Source of the DNA: Thalassococcus halodurans | GTDB lineage: Bacteria > Pseudomonadota > Alphaproteobacteria > Rhodobacterales > Rhodobacteraceae | NCBI RefSeq assembly: GCF_900108225.1 | Contig: NZ_FNUZ01000005.1 | Location: forward strand, 124,001-188,000 | Reading direction: 5' to 3' | DNA: 64,000 nt | Shown: positions 44,770 through 52,908 of the stretch, one piece after another | How positions within the stretch are numbered: position 1 is the first letter of the stretch | Layout: every line of letters starts with the position of its first letter | Notes under the pieces: generated by a model | What the model saw: the letters and a program-made list of their open reading frames with translations, nothing else | What the model was told of the DNA's origin: nothing | Database searches by the model: none | Position numbers and translations under genes: made by a program

Positions 44770-46332
44770 TCAGGCCTTAGCCATACGAATTTGCATGAAA
44801 TCCTGAAGCGCGGTCTTCTGTTCTTCATCCATGCGAAGGCCCAGTTTGCTGCGCCGCCAGATCACATCTTCGGCGGTTCGGGCGTATTCATGGTCCATCA
44901 GCCACGCGACCTCGCGTTCGGTCAGGGTCGCGCCGAAATCCTGACCCAGATCATCAGCGGTTTCGGCCCCAGCGAGCAGATCCCATGCCTCGGACCCATA
45001 GGCGCGAACCAGTCGTTTTGCCCACCTTTCTGTCAAAAAGCCAAACTGTTTGTGCAGATTGCCAACCAGTTCGTCGAAATCGCCGACCTCAAAGTCGCCG
45101 CCGGGCAATGCCTTGCCGGCGGTCCACGGGCCGCTGAGGCCCGGGAAGAACGGTGCGATTTCGTCCAGCGCGCTTTCGGCCAGTTTGCGATATGTGGTGA
45201 TTTTTCCGCCGAAAATGTTCAGAACCGGCGCGCCGCCACGGTCTTCGACCTTCAGAACATAGTCACGCGTTGCAGCCGTGGCCGAGGATGCGCCGTCGTC
45301 ATAAAGCGGACGCACGCCCGAATAGGACCAGACGATATCGTCGACCGTGATGTCCCGTTCGAAATACTTGTTCACGAACTCCAGCATATAGTCGCGCTCG
45401 GCCTCGGTGCATTCGGGGCGCGTGTCTGGGTCAGTGTGATCCTGATCGGTGGTGCCAATCAGGGTGTAGTCGGTCTCATACGGGATCGCGAACATGATGC
45501 GGCCGTCTTCGCCCTGAAGGAAGTAGGCTTTGTCATGGTCGAACAGGCGGCGCGTGACGATGTGCGACCCGCGCACCAGTCGCACGCCATCGCGGGAATT
45601 GGAGCGGATTGTACCGCTGATGATGTCGCCCACCCACGGGCCACCGGCATTGACCAGCATCTTGGCCGTGACGGTGCGTGTTTGATCGCCCTCTTCCAGC
45701 GTGATCCGCCAGACACCGCCTTCGCGTTCAGCGCTGAGAACCTTGGTGCGGGTCATGATATCGGCGCCAAGGCGTTCAGCGTCGCGGGCGTTCAGCACGA
45801 CAAGGCGCGAATCCTCGATCCAGCAGTCGGAATATTCGAACGCCTTTTCGAATTTGGATTTCAGCGGACGGCCTTCGGGCACCTCGGTCAGGTCCAGTGT
45901 CTTGGTGCCGGGCAGGATTTTGCGACCACCCAGATTGTCGTACATGAACAGGCCCAGACGGATCAGCCAGGCAGGACGACGGCCCTTCATCCACGGCATG
46001 ACAGTGTTCAGAATGCGCGACGTCGGGGTCGACCCCTCGAACCGCATATCTTCATGATACGGCAGCACAAATCGCATTGGCCACGAGATATGCGGCATCG
46101 CCCGCAGCAGGGTTTCCCGTTCGATCAGCGCCTCGCGGACAAGGCGGACCTCGAAGTATTCAAGATAGCGCAGACCGCCGTGGAACAGCTTGGTCGAGGC
46201 CGAGGACGTGGCCGACGCAAGATCGTTCATTTCGGCCACGCCAACAGATAGCCCGCGGCCCGCCGCATCACGCGCGATGCCGCAGCCGTTGATACCGCCA
46301 CCGATGATGAAAAGGTCGTACTGCGTGTCCAT
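44770..46332 (-). CDS. glpD: aerobic glycerol-3-phosphate dehydrogenase
   Basis: A 520-residue FAD enzyme of the inner membrane surface that oxidises glycerol 3-phosphate to DHAP and feeds quinone. FAD motif GGGINGCGIARDAAGRG at 10-26, STKLFHGGLRYLE, and YTLIGTTDQDH are typical. ATG 46332 is preferred: AGGG lies a few bases upstream and it gives the family N-terminus (MDTQYDLFIIGG), while a longer frame to 46446 passes through the promoter. Direct TTCG repeats upstream suggest GlpR-type control. Confidence 0.96.
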   Translation of the reverse strand: MDTQYDLFIIGGGINGCGIARDAAGRGLSVGVAEMNDLASATSSASTKLFHGGLRYLEYFEVRLVREALIERETLLRAMPHISWPMRFVLPYHEDMRFEGSTPTSRILNTVMPWMKGRRPAWLIRLGLFMYDNLGGRKILPGTKTLDLTEVPEGRPLKSKFEKAFEYSDCWIEDSRLVVLNARDAERLGADIMTRTKVLSAEREGGVWRITLEEGDQTRTVTAKMLVNAGGPWVGDIISGTIRSNSRDGVRLVRGSHIVTRRLFDHDKAYFLQGEDGRIMFAIPYETDYTLIGTTDQDHTDPDTRPECTEAERDYMLEFVNKYFERDITVDDIVWSYSGVRPLYDDGASSATAATRDYVLKVEDRGGAPVLNIFGGKITTYRKLAESALDEIAPFFPGLSGPWTAGKALPGGDFEVGDFDELVGNLHKQFGFLTERWAKRLVRAYGSEAWDLLAGAETADDLGQDFGATLTEREVAWLMDHEYARTAEDVIWRRSKLGLRMDEEQKTALQDFMQIRMAKA

Positions 46333-46355
46333 GGGCCCTAGCCTACGTGATTTTG

Positions 46356-46427
46356 TTCGATTCACAGGCAGATATATAGCGTACCTCGCGCCAAAAGAAA
46401 GACATTTACTTTCGTTTATGTTCGCTT
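46356..46427. promoter_or_regulatory. candidate GlpR-type (DeoR family) operator half-sites upstream of glpD
   Basis: TTCGTTT (46411-46417) and TTCGCTT (46421-46427) are exactly ten bases apart, and TTCGATT occurs again at 46356-46362 just before the glpD start. DeoR-family GlpR proteins bind repeated TTCG-containing sites. No regulator gene lies nearby, so this is tentative. Confidence 0.35.
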
Positions 46428-46533
46428 TGCCGTAGAAGTCGCACATTCACAACCATACGCGCACCCTCGCGCAAATTGACGCTTTGCGCATTTCTCCGTT
46501 TCCAGTGGCGTATACGGGGCGTATTCAAACCCT

Positions 46534-47727
46534 ATGCTGAACGCTTTGATCCTATTGGTCGTTGTGGCCACCGGTGCGCTGCTGATGTGGCCGAAGCTCG
46601 CCAATGCCACGCTGTGGCGGGCTGCGATCACGCCGCTGGCGTCGATCATCGGCAGCGGCTTTCTGGTGTTGGGGCCGATCCTGAACGCGTCTTTCGGGGC
46701 TTATGCGCCGCTGGTCATGGCGATCTTGTGCGGCGCAGCCTATCTGTTCGGCGCGGCGATCCGGTTCAACATCTGGCGGCTGAACAACAAGGGCGAAAAC
46801 CGCAGCCCTTCGGAACGAGGGCTAGAGCTCGCCTCGGCATGGTCGCTGGCTTTTGCCTATATCATCTCGGTCGCCTACTACCTGAACCTGCTGGGCGCCT
46901 TTGCCGTCAGCCTGACCGAGGTCGAAGGACACATCCCCGCGAAACTGGTCACCACCGCGACCTTTGCGATCATTCTGATCGTCGGCTGGACGCGCGGCTT
47001 TGGTGCGCTGGAGCGGCTCGAGGAAGTGTCTGTTGGCATCAAACTGGCCATCATCGCGGGCCTTTTGTTCGGACTGGCGGTGTTTTTCGGCAAAACCGCC
47101 AGCGCGGGCGATCTGGTGTTCAGCGCAGCCACAGTCAGCGGCTGGCAGGCTGTGGCGCTGGTGGGCGGGTTGCTGGTGACGGTGCAAGGGTTCGAAACCT
47201 CAAGATATCTCGGCGCAGAATACAGTGCCCCGACGCGTATCAAATCGATGAAACTGGCGCAGGGCGTGTCGACCGCAATCTATCTGGTCTACATCCTGCT
47301 GCTGAGCTTTGCCTTCGCCCCCGATGCGCTGGACCTGAGCGAAACCGCGATCATCGGATTGATGGAGGTCGTCGCCCCCATCCTGCCGATCCTGCTGATT
47401 GTCGCGGCGCTGAGCGCGCAATTCAGCGCCGCGGTGGCCGATACCGGCGGCGCGGGTGGATTGGTGTCGGAACTGACCGGCGGACGTCTGGCCCCACGGG
47501 CGGGCTATGTGCTTTTGGCGGTTGTGGGCGTTGCGCTGACGTGGACCGCCAGCGTGTTCGAGATCATCAGCTATGCGTCCCGCGCCTTTGCGCTTTACTA
47601 CGCTATCCAGACCCTGATCGCAGCAAAAGGGGCCGCCCTGAAGGGGCAGCCCGTGAAAGCCGTTGGCTTTGTTGCTTTGGCCGGTGTCGCGGTTGCGATC
47701 GTGCTGTTCGGCGCGTCGGTCGAGTAG
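46534..47727 (+). CDS. APC-superfamily-like permease of unknown substrate
   Basis: A 397-residue polytopic protein with about eleven hydrophobic helices. The early segment ASIIGSGFLVLGPIL resembles the unwound TM1 glycine motif of APC amino-acid transporters, and VQGFETSRYLGAEYSAP resembles the TM6 region. Overall similarity is weak and the protein is shorter than most APC carriers. It is divergent from glpD and not in an operon. No substrate can be named. Confidence 0.55.
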   Translation: MLNALILLVVVATGALLMWPKLANATLWRAAITPLASIIGSGFLVLGPILNASFGAYAPLVMAILCGAAYLFGAAIRFNIWRLNNKGENRSPSERGLELASAWSLAFAYIISVAYYLNLLGAFAVSLTEVEGHIPAKLVTTATFAIILIVGWTRGFGALERLEEVSVGIKLAIIAGLLFGLAVFFGKTASAGDLVFSAATVSGWQAVALVGGLLVTVQGFETSRYLGAEYSAPTRIKSMKLAQGVSTAIYLVYILLLSFAFAPDALDLSETAIIGLMEVVAPILPILLIVAALSAQFSAAVADTGGAGGLVSELTGGRLAPRAGYVLLAVVGVALTWTASVFEIISYASRAFALYYAIQTLIAAKGAALKGQPVKAVGFVALAGVAVAIVLFGASVE

Positions 47728-47739
47728 ATTTAGGCAAGT

Positions 47740-48549
47740 CTATTCTGAAAGATAGTTCTTCAACTTCCCTCTTTTGTCTCCGGAGCTAACAGTTCTGAAC
47801 AAGTTCTTCACAAATGAGGATCGTTGAATAGAGCTTTCAGCAACATGCAAGCGAACCGAACAGGATGCATCGTCAATCGGAGGTAGATAGTGATTATGCA
47901 ATCCACGGAAAACATCGAACTCGAAGTTTAAACACCTAATGCCATGCGACCAGAAATACCCCTCCGAATGCTTCTGCCTTTCTCTTGATGGATACGAAAA
48001 CCACTCAGGAACGTCATTTTCGGAATATAGCATAATTCTGACCAGAGTTCGCTGAGGGAAAGAACCTACACCCAATAGAAACAGCCTTACCTCTTCAGAA
48101 AACTCTCTACCCAATGCACCGTGATAATCTTTCAATTCGCGATGCCGAGAAAGATTGCACCTCCAAAAGATACTTAAAATAAATCCCGCGATTTTCCTTA
48201 ATTCTACCTCAGAAAAATGACTACTTAAGTTATTGGATAAATAGTCACTCTCTTCAGATACGGACCGTGCTAGCCGGTCAGGTTCTTTATCCACAAGACG
48301 GAAATAGAAATCCTCAAAAGATTGAATCCTCGCTTCCCATTCCTCACACAAAAGCCTTTGCTTCAACTGCTTAGAGCTTAAATACAGTGAATTATTTTCA
48401 GGGTCACTATGAACAAGCTCATTGACGCGGTCGGCGGATTGCTTTTGCACCCTCGCATACAAACCTCGCGGAATAATATGGCTATTCATCAATGGGCGGT
48501 TTTCGCCACATAATTTGCAATTATCGCGTAAACTCACAATCAAATCCAA
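47740..48549 (-). CDS. HNH-like zinc protein with SHIIP motif, AT-rich islet gene
   Basis: A protein of up to 269 residues whose DNA is far more AT-rich than its neighbours, with A/T-ending codons. The N-terminus has CKLCGENRPLMNSHIIPRGL: a CxxC pair (11/14) followed by SHIIP, as in a family of HNH-like nucleases. The second zinc pair, normally LLCxxC, reads LLCEEW, with Cys68 but Trp71 in place of the second Cys (codon TGG). The rest is helical and charged. The frame opens with TTG at 48549; GTG at 48537 is also possible. Single gene, 12 bp from the convergent permease and preceded by a 29-base palindrome. Function unknown; mobile defence or decayed nuclease are guesses. Confidence 0.6.
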   Translation of the reverse strand: MDLIVSLRDNCKLCGENRPLMNSHIIPRGLYARVQKQSADRVNELVHSDPENNSLYLSSKQLKQRLLCEEWEARIQSFEDFYFRLVDKEPDRLARSVSEESDYLSNNLSSHFSEVELRKIAGFILSIFWRCNLSRHRELKDYHGALGREFSEEVRLFLLGVGSFPQRTLVRIMLYSENDVPEWFSYPSRERQKHSEGYFWSHGIRCLNFEFDVFRGLHNHYLPPIDDASCSVRLHVAESSIQRSSFVKNLFRTVSSGDKRGKLKNYLSE

Positions 48550-48577
48550 TCGTGCAGAAATAGAATTTCTGCACGAT
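48549..48577. promoter_or_regulatory. 29-base perfect palindrome beside the HNH-like gene
   Basis: Arms ATCGTGCAGAAAT and ATTTCTGCACGAT are perfectly complementary around a three-base centre (AGA). It lies at the 5' end of the HNH-like frame and 24 bp after the ligase stop. It may be an operator, the ligase terminator (a weak T-rich tail follows on the minus strand) or a boundary mark of the islet. Confidence 0.6.
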
Positions 48578-48600
48578 CTTATCTGACATCAACCATATTC

Positions 48601-50439
48601 CTAGATAGCCGGTTTGCGGCTGTGCATGACCTCGGGCGCGTCGGTGAACAGCGAGTCCGCCAGATCCGCGCGCAGGCGCAGAACCGCGCGCTGGTTGACC
48701 GATCCTTTGTCCGTGACCTCGCCCTTATCAAGGCTGAGCGGCTCTTCCAGAAAACGCACGTGCGGCACACGCAGCGACGAACCGCCAGCGGTTTTATTGT
48801 AAGTGCCCAGAAGCGTTTCGACACGGTCACGCAGCGCCGGATGGGCCAGCAATTCTGCGTCAGACAGCGATGCGCCGTTCGGAACGACCTTTTCGATCGC
48901 GGGACGGAATGGCACCAGCAGCGCGCCCAGTTCCTCGTGGCCTTCACCGGCGATCACAACGTCTGCCGCCAGACCTTCGAGCGCGTTGTTCAGTTTACCG
49001 CGCAGGGCACCGACAGCGACCCACGTGCCTGTGGCCATCTTGAAGTTTTCAGCCACACGCCCGTCAAAGAAGAAGCCCTTGGACGGATCGGTTTCATCGG
49101 CAAACCGCAGCGCGTCGCCCAAGCAGTAGAAACCTTCGTCATCGAATGCCTCGGCCGTCAGTTTGTCGTTCCGCCAGTAACCCGGCGTGACAGACGGGCC
49201 TTTCAGGCGGGCCTCATACTTGCCTTCGTTCGGGACCAGTTTCAGCGTCAGACCCTTGGACGGCACACCGACGTTGCCCGGCGTTTCCTGATACTCGATC
49301 TGTTGCAGGGCAAATGGCGTGGTTTCTGTCGCGCCCAGACCGGTGCTGAGCGTTACGCGCTTGCCTGTGACCTCTTCCGAAATACGACCCAGATCTTCCC
49401 ATGTGTGCTGGGCCATAGCGGCACCCGCGTACATCATCAGCTTGGCGTTGCGGAAGAAGCACTCCGCCAGCGACTTGTCCTCTTTCATCGCGGTGATCAG
49501 CATTTCGTAGCCGACGGGCACGTTGAAGTACCAGTTGGGCGACACATCGCGCAGGTTGCGGATGGTTTCGCCGATCAGCTTGGGCGTCGGTTTGCCCTGA
49601 TCGATGTGATAGGTGCCGCCGTTGTAGATCGTCAGGTTGAACACCTTTGTGCCGGACGCGACGTGGTTCCACGGCGCCCAGTCCAGCAGGACGGGCGGCT
49701 CATCACGGAAAAAGGCAAAGCAATCGGCAACCATCGCCATATTCGCGCACATCATGCGCTGGGTCAGGATCACCGCCTTGGGCGATCCGGTGGTGCCGGA
49801 TGTGAACATGAACTTGGCCACGGTATCGGGGCCGGTTGCGGCGTTGGCCGCATCGACGGACGGGGTGATGGGAGTTGTCACCAGATCGTCCCACGATACG
49901 GCCAGGCCTGTCCCTTCGACCGCAAGACGCGGCAGGTCGGGGAAAACTTCTTCGATTGCGGGCAGGAACGGATCAAGCGTGTCGGCAAAAACAGCGCCCG
50001 GTGTGATCTGGTCGCGGATGCCTTTGAGTTTCGCGTAATCGCCAGACACCAGCGCATAGGCCGGCGCCAAAGCCGCCGACGGAATACCCACATACTGCGC
50101 ACCCAAGGCCATCAGACCGTGAGCGATGGAGTTGCCCGACAGGATGACCAGTGGGCGGTCGGTAGAGAGATCAAGATCAAGCAAACGCTGACCAATGGCA
50201 CGGATTTGCGCGAACATTTCGCCGTAGGTGACTTTGCGCCACGCATCGTCGGGGCCGCGTTCGGCCATCCATACACGATCAGGCGCGACCGACGCCCAAT
50301 GCGCGATCTTGTCCGAAAGACGGTCGGGATAAGCGGGCAGCGGGTCTTTCTGCCAGACATAGATTGTCCCGTCGTCGCGCGTTTCGCTTAGGATTTCGGG
50401 CTGCCAGAAAAGCGTGTCACGCGAAGTTGCGTCCTGCAC
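48601..50439 (-). CDS. feruloyl-CoA synthase-like acyl-CoA ligase
   Basis: A 612-residue ANL-superfamily adenylating enzyme. The AMP-binding motif FTSGTTGSPKAV lies at about 212-223, with GATETTP (A5-like), YCLGDALRF (A7-like) and FDGRVAENFKMATGTWV (A8-like) further on. Overall pattern and length fit feruloyl-CoA synthases acting on hydroxycinnamates. It starts with GTG at 50439 after GGAGGA. No hydratase-lyase or vanillin dehydrogenase gene is nearby. A divergent MarR gene and palindrome suggest aromatic-acid induction. Another carboxylic-acid substrate is possible. Confidence 0.75.
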   Translation of the reverse strand: MQDATSRDTLFWQPEILSETRDDGTIYVWQKDPLPAYPDRLSDKIAHWASVAPDRVWMAERGPDDAWRKVTYGEMFAQIRAIGQRLLDLDLSTDRPLVILSGNSIAHGLMALGAQYVGIPSAALAPAYALVSGDYAKLKGIRDQITPGAVFADTLDPFLPAIEEVFPDLPRLAVEGTGLAVSWDDLVTTPITPSVDAANAATGPDTVAKFMFTSGTTGSPKAVILTQRMMCANMAMVADCFAFFRDEPPVLLDWAPWNHVASGTKVFNLTIYNGGTYHIDQGKPTPKLIGETIRNLRDVSPNWYFNVPVGYEMLITAMKEDKSLAECFFRNAKLMMYAGAAMAQHTWEDLGRISEEVTGKRVTLSTGLGATETTPFALQQIEYQETPGNVGVPSKGLTLKLVPNEGKYEARLKGPSVTPGYWRNDKLTAEAFDDEGFYCLGDALRFADETDPSKGFFFDGRVAENFKMATGTWVAVGALRGKLNNALEGLAADVVIAGEGHEELGALLVPFRPAIEKVVPNGASLSDAELLAHPALRDRVETLLGTYNKTAGGSSLRVPHVRFLEEPLSLDKGEVTDKGSVNQRAVLRLRADLADSLFTDAPEVMHSRKPAI

Positions 50440-50470
50440 CAGATGTCTCCTCCGTAATCTGATCCAATTT

Positions 50471-50486
50471 AGTTTCCATGGAAACT
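50471..50486. promoter_or_regulatory. perfect 16-base palindrome AGTTTCCATGGAAACT, MarR operator candidate
   Basis: It lies in the 66 bp between the ligase GTG and the MarR ATG, 31 bases from the first and 19 from the second. Perfect symmetry, position over the divergent promoters and size all fit a MarR dimer site controlling both genes. Confidence 0.7.
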
Positions 50487-50505
50487 TTATCCGTGGGTAC
50501 TATTT

Positions 50506-51033
50506 ATGCTAGGGGTAATCAAGTCTGAACAAAGCACACCGAAGGTTCGCGCGAAAATGCCTGCGAAAACAGCAAAAAAGCCGCCCCTGCCCGCCGACGA
50601 CGAAACTGTCGAGATCGCGGAACTGGGCGAATCCCTTGGGTTTCTTTTGCGGATCGCGCAGCTTCGCGCCTTTGAGGCGTTCTTTGACGAACTGTCGGCT
50701 TTGGGCCTGCGGCCGGGGGAATTCACCGCGCTTTGGCTGGTCTTGCGCAATCCGGGCATGAAGCAGGGCGCGATCGCGCGCAGCCTGTGTATCAAGCCCG
50801 CGCATATGACAAAACTGGTGGATCGTTTGGTGACGGCTGGCCTGATCGAACGGGTCGCATCCCCCGAAGACCGCCGCGCGGTGCATCTGTCGCTGACGCC
50901 CGAGGGCGAAACGTTCGCCGCTGCGCGCAAGGATGATTTTCTGGCACTGCATCAGGCAGAACGCGGAAATCTGAGTGAGGCCGAATTCAGCGACCTCACC
51001 CGTTTGCTTAAGAAGTATTCCGGTCTGGACTGA
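50506..51033 (+). CDS. MarR-family transcriptional regulator
   Basis: A protein of up to 175 residues with a winged-helix MarR domain: LRPGEFTALWLVLRNPGMKQ, recognition helix around SLCIKPAHMTKLVDRLVTAG and wing ERVASPEDRRAVHLSLTPEG (DxR signature). ATG 50557 (MPAKTAKK) is an alternative start; the first 30 residues are basic and probably disordered. Divergent from the ligase, it is likely a repressor relieved by a hydroxycinnamoyl-CoA, as known for CouR/FerC-type regulators. Confidence 0.88.
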   Translation: MLGVIKSEQSTPKVRAKMPAKTAKKPPLPADDETVEIAELGESLGFLLRIAQLRAFEAFFDELSALGLRPGEFTALWLVLRNPGMKQGAIARSLCIKPAHMTKLVDRLVTAGLIERVASPEDRRAVHLSLTPEGETFAAARKDDFLALHQAERGNLSEAEFSDLTRLLKKYSGLD

Positions 51034-51036
51034 CCC

Positions 51037-52770
51037 TTAGGACACGGCCTTGATCGGCGTAGCGTCGTGCAGGTCGCGCCAAGCATCATACTGGGCCAGA
51101 TAAACCTTGCCGGTCAGCTCTTCTAGGAAATGCGCCCGTTGCAGACGGTCCATGACTGGGCCTTTGACCTCGGACAGGTGCAGCTTGATGCCCTGTTCAT
51201 CCAGACGTTTGTTCAGTGCCTCAAGGGTTTCCAGCGCGGACAGGTCAACCTGGTTCACAGCCGAGAACATCAAGATGACGTGCTTCAGCGCGCAGTCTTT
51301 GGTCAGGCGATCAAGGATCTGATCCTCAAGGAAGCGCGCGTTGGCGAACCACAGGGCCTCATCGACACGCAGGGTCAGGATTTCCGGATCGGTTTCCACT
51401 TTGTGGCGTTTGATATTGCGGAAATGCTGGGTGCCCGGCACCAGACCGACTTCGGCAACATGGGGGCGCGATGTGCGGAACAGGTGCATCGCGATCGAGA
51501 TGATCACACCGGCGCTGACGCCCGCCTCGACACCGAAACCAAGGGTCAGAAGGATGGTCGCCAGAACAGCGGCAAAATCGGCGCGGTTGTACGTCCATGC
51601 GTGTTTCAGGATCGACAGATCGACCAGACCCAGAACCGCCACGATGATCGTCGCAGCCAGCGTCGCCGTCGGCAGGAAGTAGATCAGCGGGGTCAGCGCA
51701 AGGGCGGCAATCGCCAGACCGATGGCCGTGAAGGCACCAGCAGCGGGCGTTTCCGCGCCTGCGTCATAGTTTACGACCGAACGCGCAAAGCCACCTGTCA
51801 CCGGATAACCGCCGGTAAAGGCCGCACCGATGTTCGCCGCACCCAGACCGATCAGTTCCTGATCCGGATTGATGCGCTGGCGTTTTTTCGCGGCCAGTGT
51901 CTGCGCGACCGAGATCGATTCAACAAAGCCGATGATGGTGATCAGCGCGGCAGGCAGCAGTAGTTGCTGCAACAGATCGGGCGACAACGCAGGCATGGTC
52001 AGCGGCGGCAGGCTTTGCGGGACAGAGCCCACGATCTTCACGCCGCTTTCATCCAGACGGAACAGCGCCACAGCCATAGTTGTGACAGCAACAGCAGCCA
52101 CAGGGCCGGCCTTGGTCAGAACGCCCGCGACACTGTTGGACAGGCCAAGCTTGATCAGCGCGTCTTTCATGCCAAGACGCACCCAGAACAGGAAGGCAAT
52201 CGCGATGATGCCTATCACAAGAGTGATCACATTGGTGTCGCCCAAATGCGTCCACAGCGAATGCACGATTTCCGGCAGGGTATGGCCCGACGCGGACACA
52301 CCGAAGATGTGTTTTAGCTGGCTGACCGCGATCAGGATACCGGATGCGGTGATAAAGCCCGCAATCACAGGGTGGCTGAGGAAGTTCGCCACAAAGCCCA
52401 GACGGAAAATACCCATCGCCAGCAGCATCAGACCGGACAAAAGCGCAAGGCTCAGGGCGGCGGCGGCATAACCGATGGTGCCCTGTTCAGCGATCTGACC
52501 TACAGCCGCGGCGGTCATGAGCGACACAACGGCCACCGGCCCCACGGCCAGCGCGCGTGATGTACCAAAGACCGCATAAAGCAGGATTGGCACGATCGAG
52601 GCGTACAGACCCGCCTCGGGCGGCAGACCTGCCAGCATCGCATAGGCCAGCGATTGCGGAATCAGCATGATCGTCACGATCACCGCGGCGATCATATCAT
52701 TCGAGAACGCAGTTTTATCGTAGCTGCGGCCCCAGTCGAGGATCGGGAGATATCTGCGGAAGTCAGGCAT
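51037..52770 (-). CDS. SulP-family anion transporter with STAS domain
   Basis: A 577-residue SLC26/SulP carrier. About twelve to fourteen helices fill residues 20-420, with the SulP signature PQSLAYAMLAGLPPEAGLYASI near the N-terminus. A cytoplasmic STAS domain follows, including the MFSAVNQVDLSALETLEAL segment. It sits downstream of the sulfide-oxidation genes on the same strand, but a terminator separates them. Sulfate or bicarbonate are the likely substrates; export of oxidised sulfur is inference. Confidence 0.88.
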   Translation of the reverse strand: MPDFRRYLPILDWGRSYDKTAFSNDMIAAVIVTIMLIPQSLAYAMLAGLPPEAGLYASIVPILLYAVFGTSRALAVGPVAVVSLMTAAAVGQIAEQGTIGYAAAALSLALLSGLMLLAMGIFRLGFVANFLSHPVIAGFITASGILIAVSQLKHIFGVSASGHTLPEIVHSLWTHLGDTNVITLVIGIIAIAFLFWVRLGMKDALIKLGLSNSVAGVLTKAGPVAAVAVTTMAVALFRLDESGVKIVGSVPQSLPPLTMPALSPDLLQQLLLPAALITIIGFVESISVAQTLAAKKRQRINPDQELIGLGAANIGAAFTGGYPVTGGFARSVVNYDAGAETPAAGAFTAIGLAIAALALTPLIYFLPTATLAATIIVAVLGLVDLSILKHAWTYNRADFAAVLATILLTLGFGVEAGVSAGVIISIAMHLFRTSRPHVAEVGLVPGTQHFRNIKRHKVETDPEILTLRVDEALWFANARFLEDQILDRLTKDCALKHVILMFSAVNQVDLSALETLEALNKRLDEQGIKLHLSEVKGPVMDRLQRAHFLEELTGKVYLAQYDAWRDLHDATPIKAVS

Positions 52771-52784
52771 GGGCAGTCAATTCA

Positions 52785-52825
52785 AGAAAAGGGGGCAGCT
52801 TGAACATCCAAGCCACAAGCTGCCC
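52785..52825 (-). terminator. intrinsic terminator after the sulfide operon
   Basis: On the minus strand a nine-base stem GGGCAGCTT / AAGCTGCCC with a 15-base loop runs straight into CCTTTTCTT. It lies 84 bp past the SQR-fusion stop; a second hairpin, GGGGCGG / CCGCCCC, lies between (about 52868-52885). Confidence 0.7.
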
Positions 52826-52908
52826 AAGGTTTTGGCCAGACAGAGAGGAGTCGGCCATTTCGGGGAACGGGGGCGGGCGCCGCCCCTGTTCGTTGCATTC
52901 GGGGCCGA

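Noticed and set aside
48601-50439. The 48.6-50.4 kb ligase as an ordinary medium/long-chain fatty acyl-CoA synthetase
   Set aside because: Length, motif context and the divergent MarR with palindrome fit hydroxycinnamate ligases better, though substrate proof is lacking.
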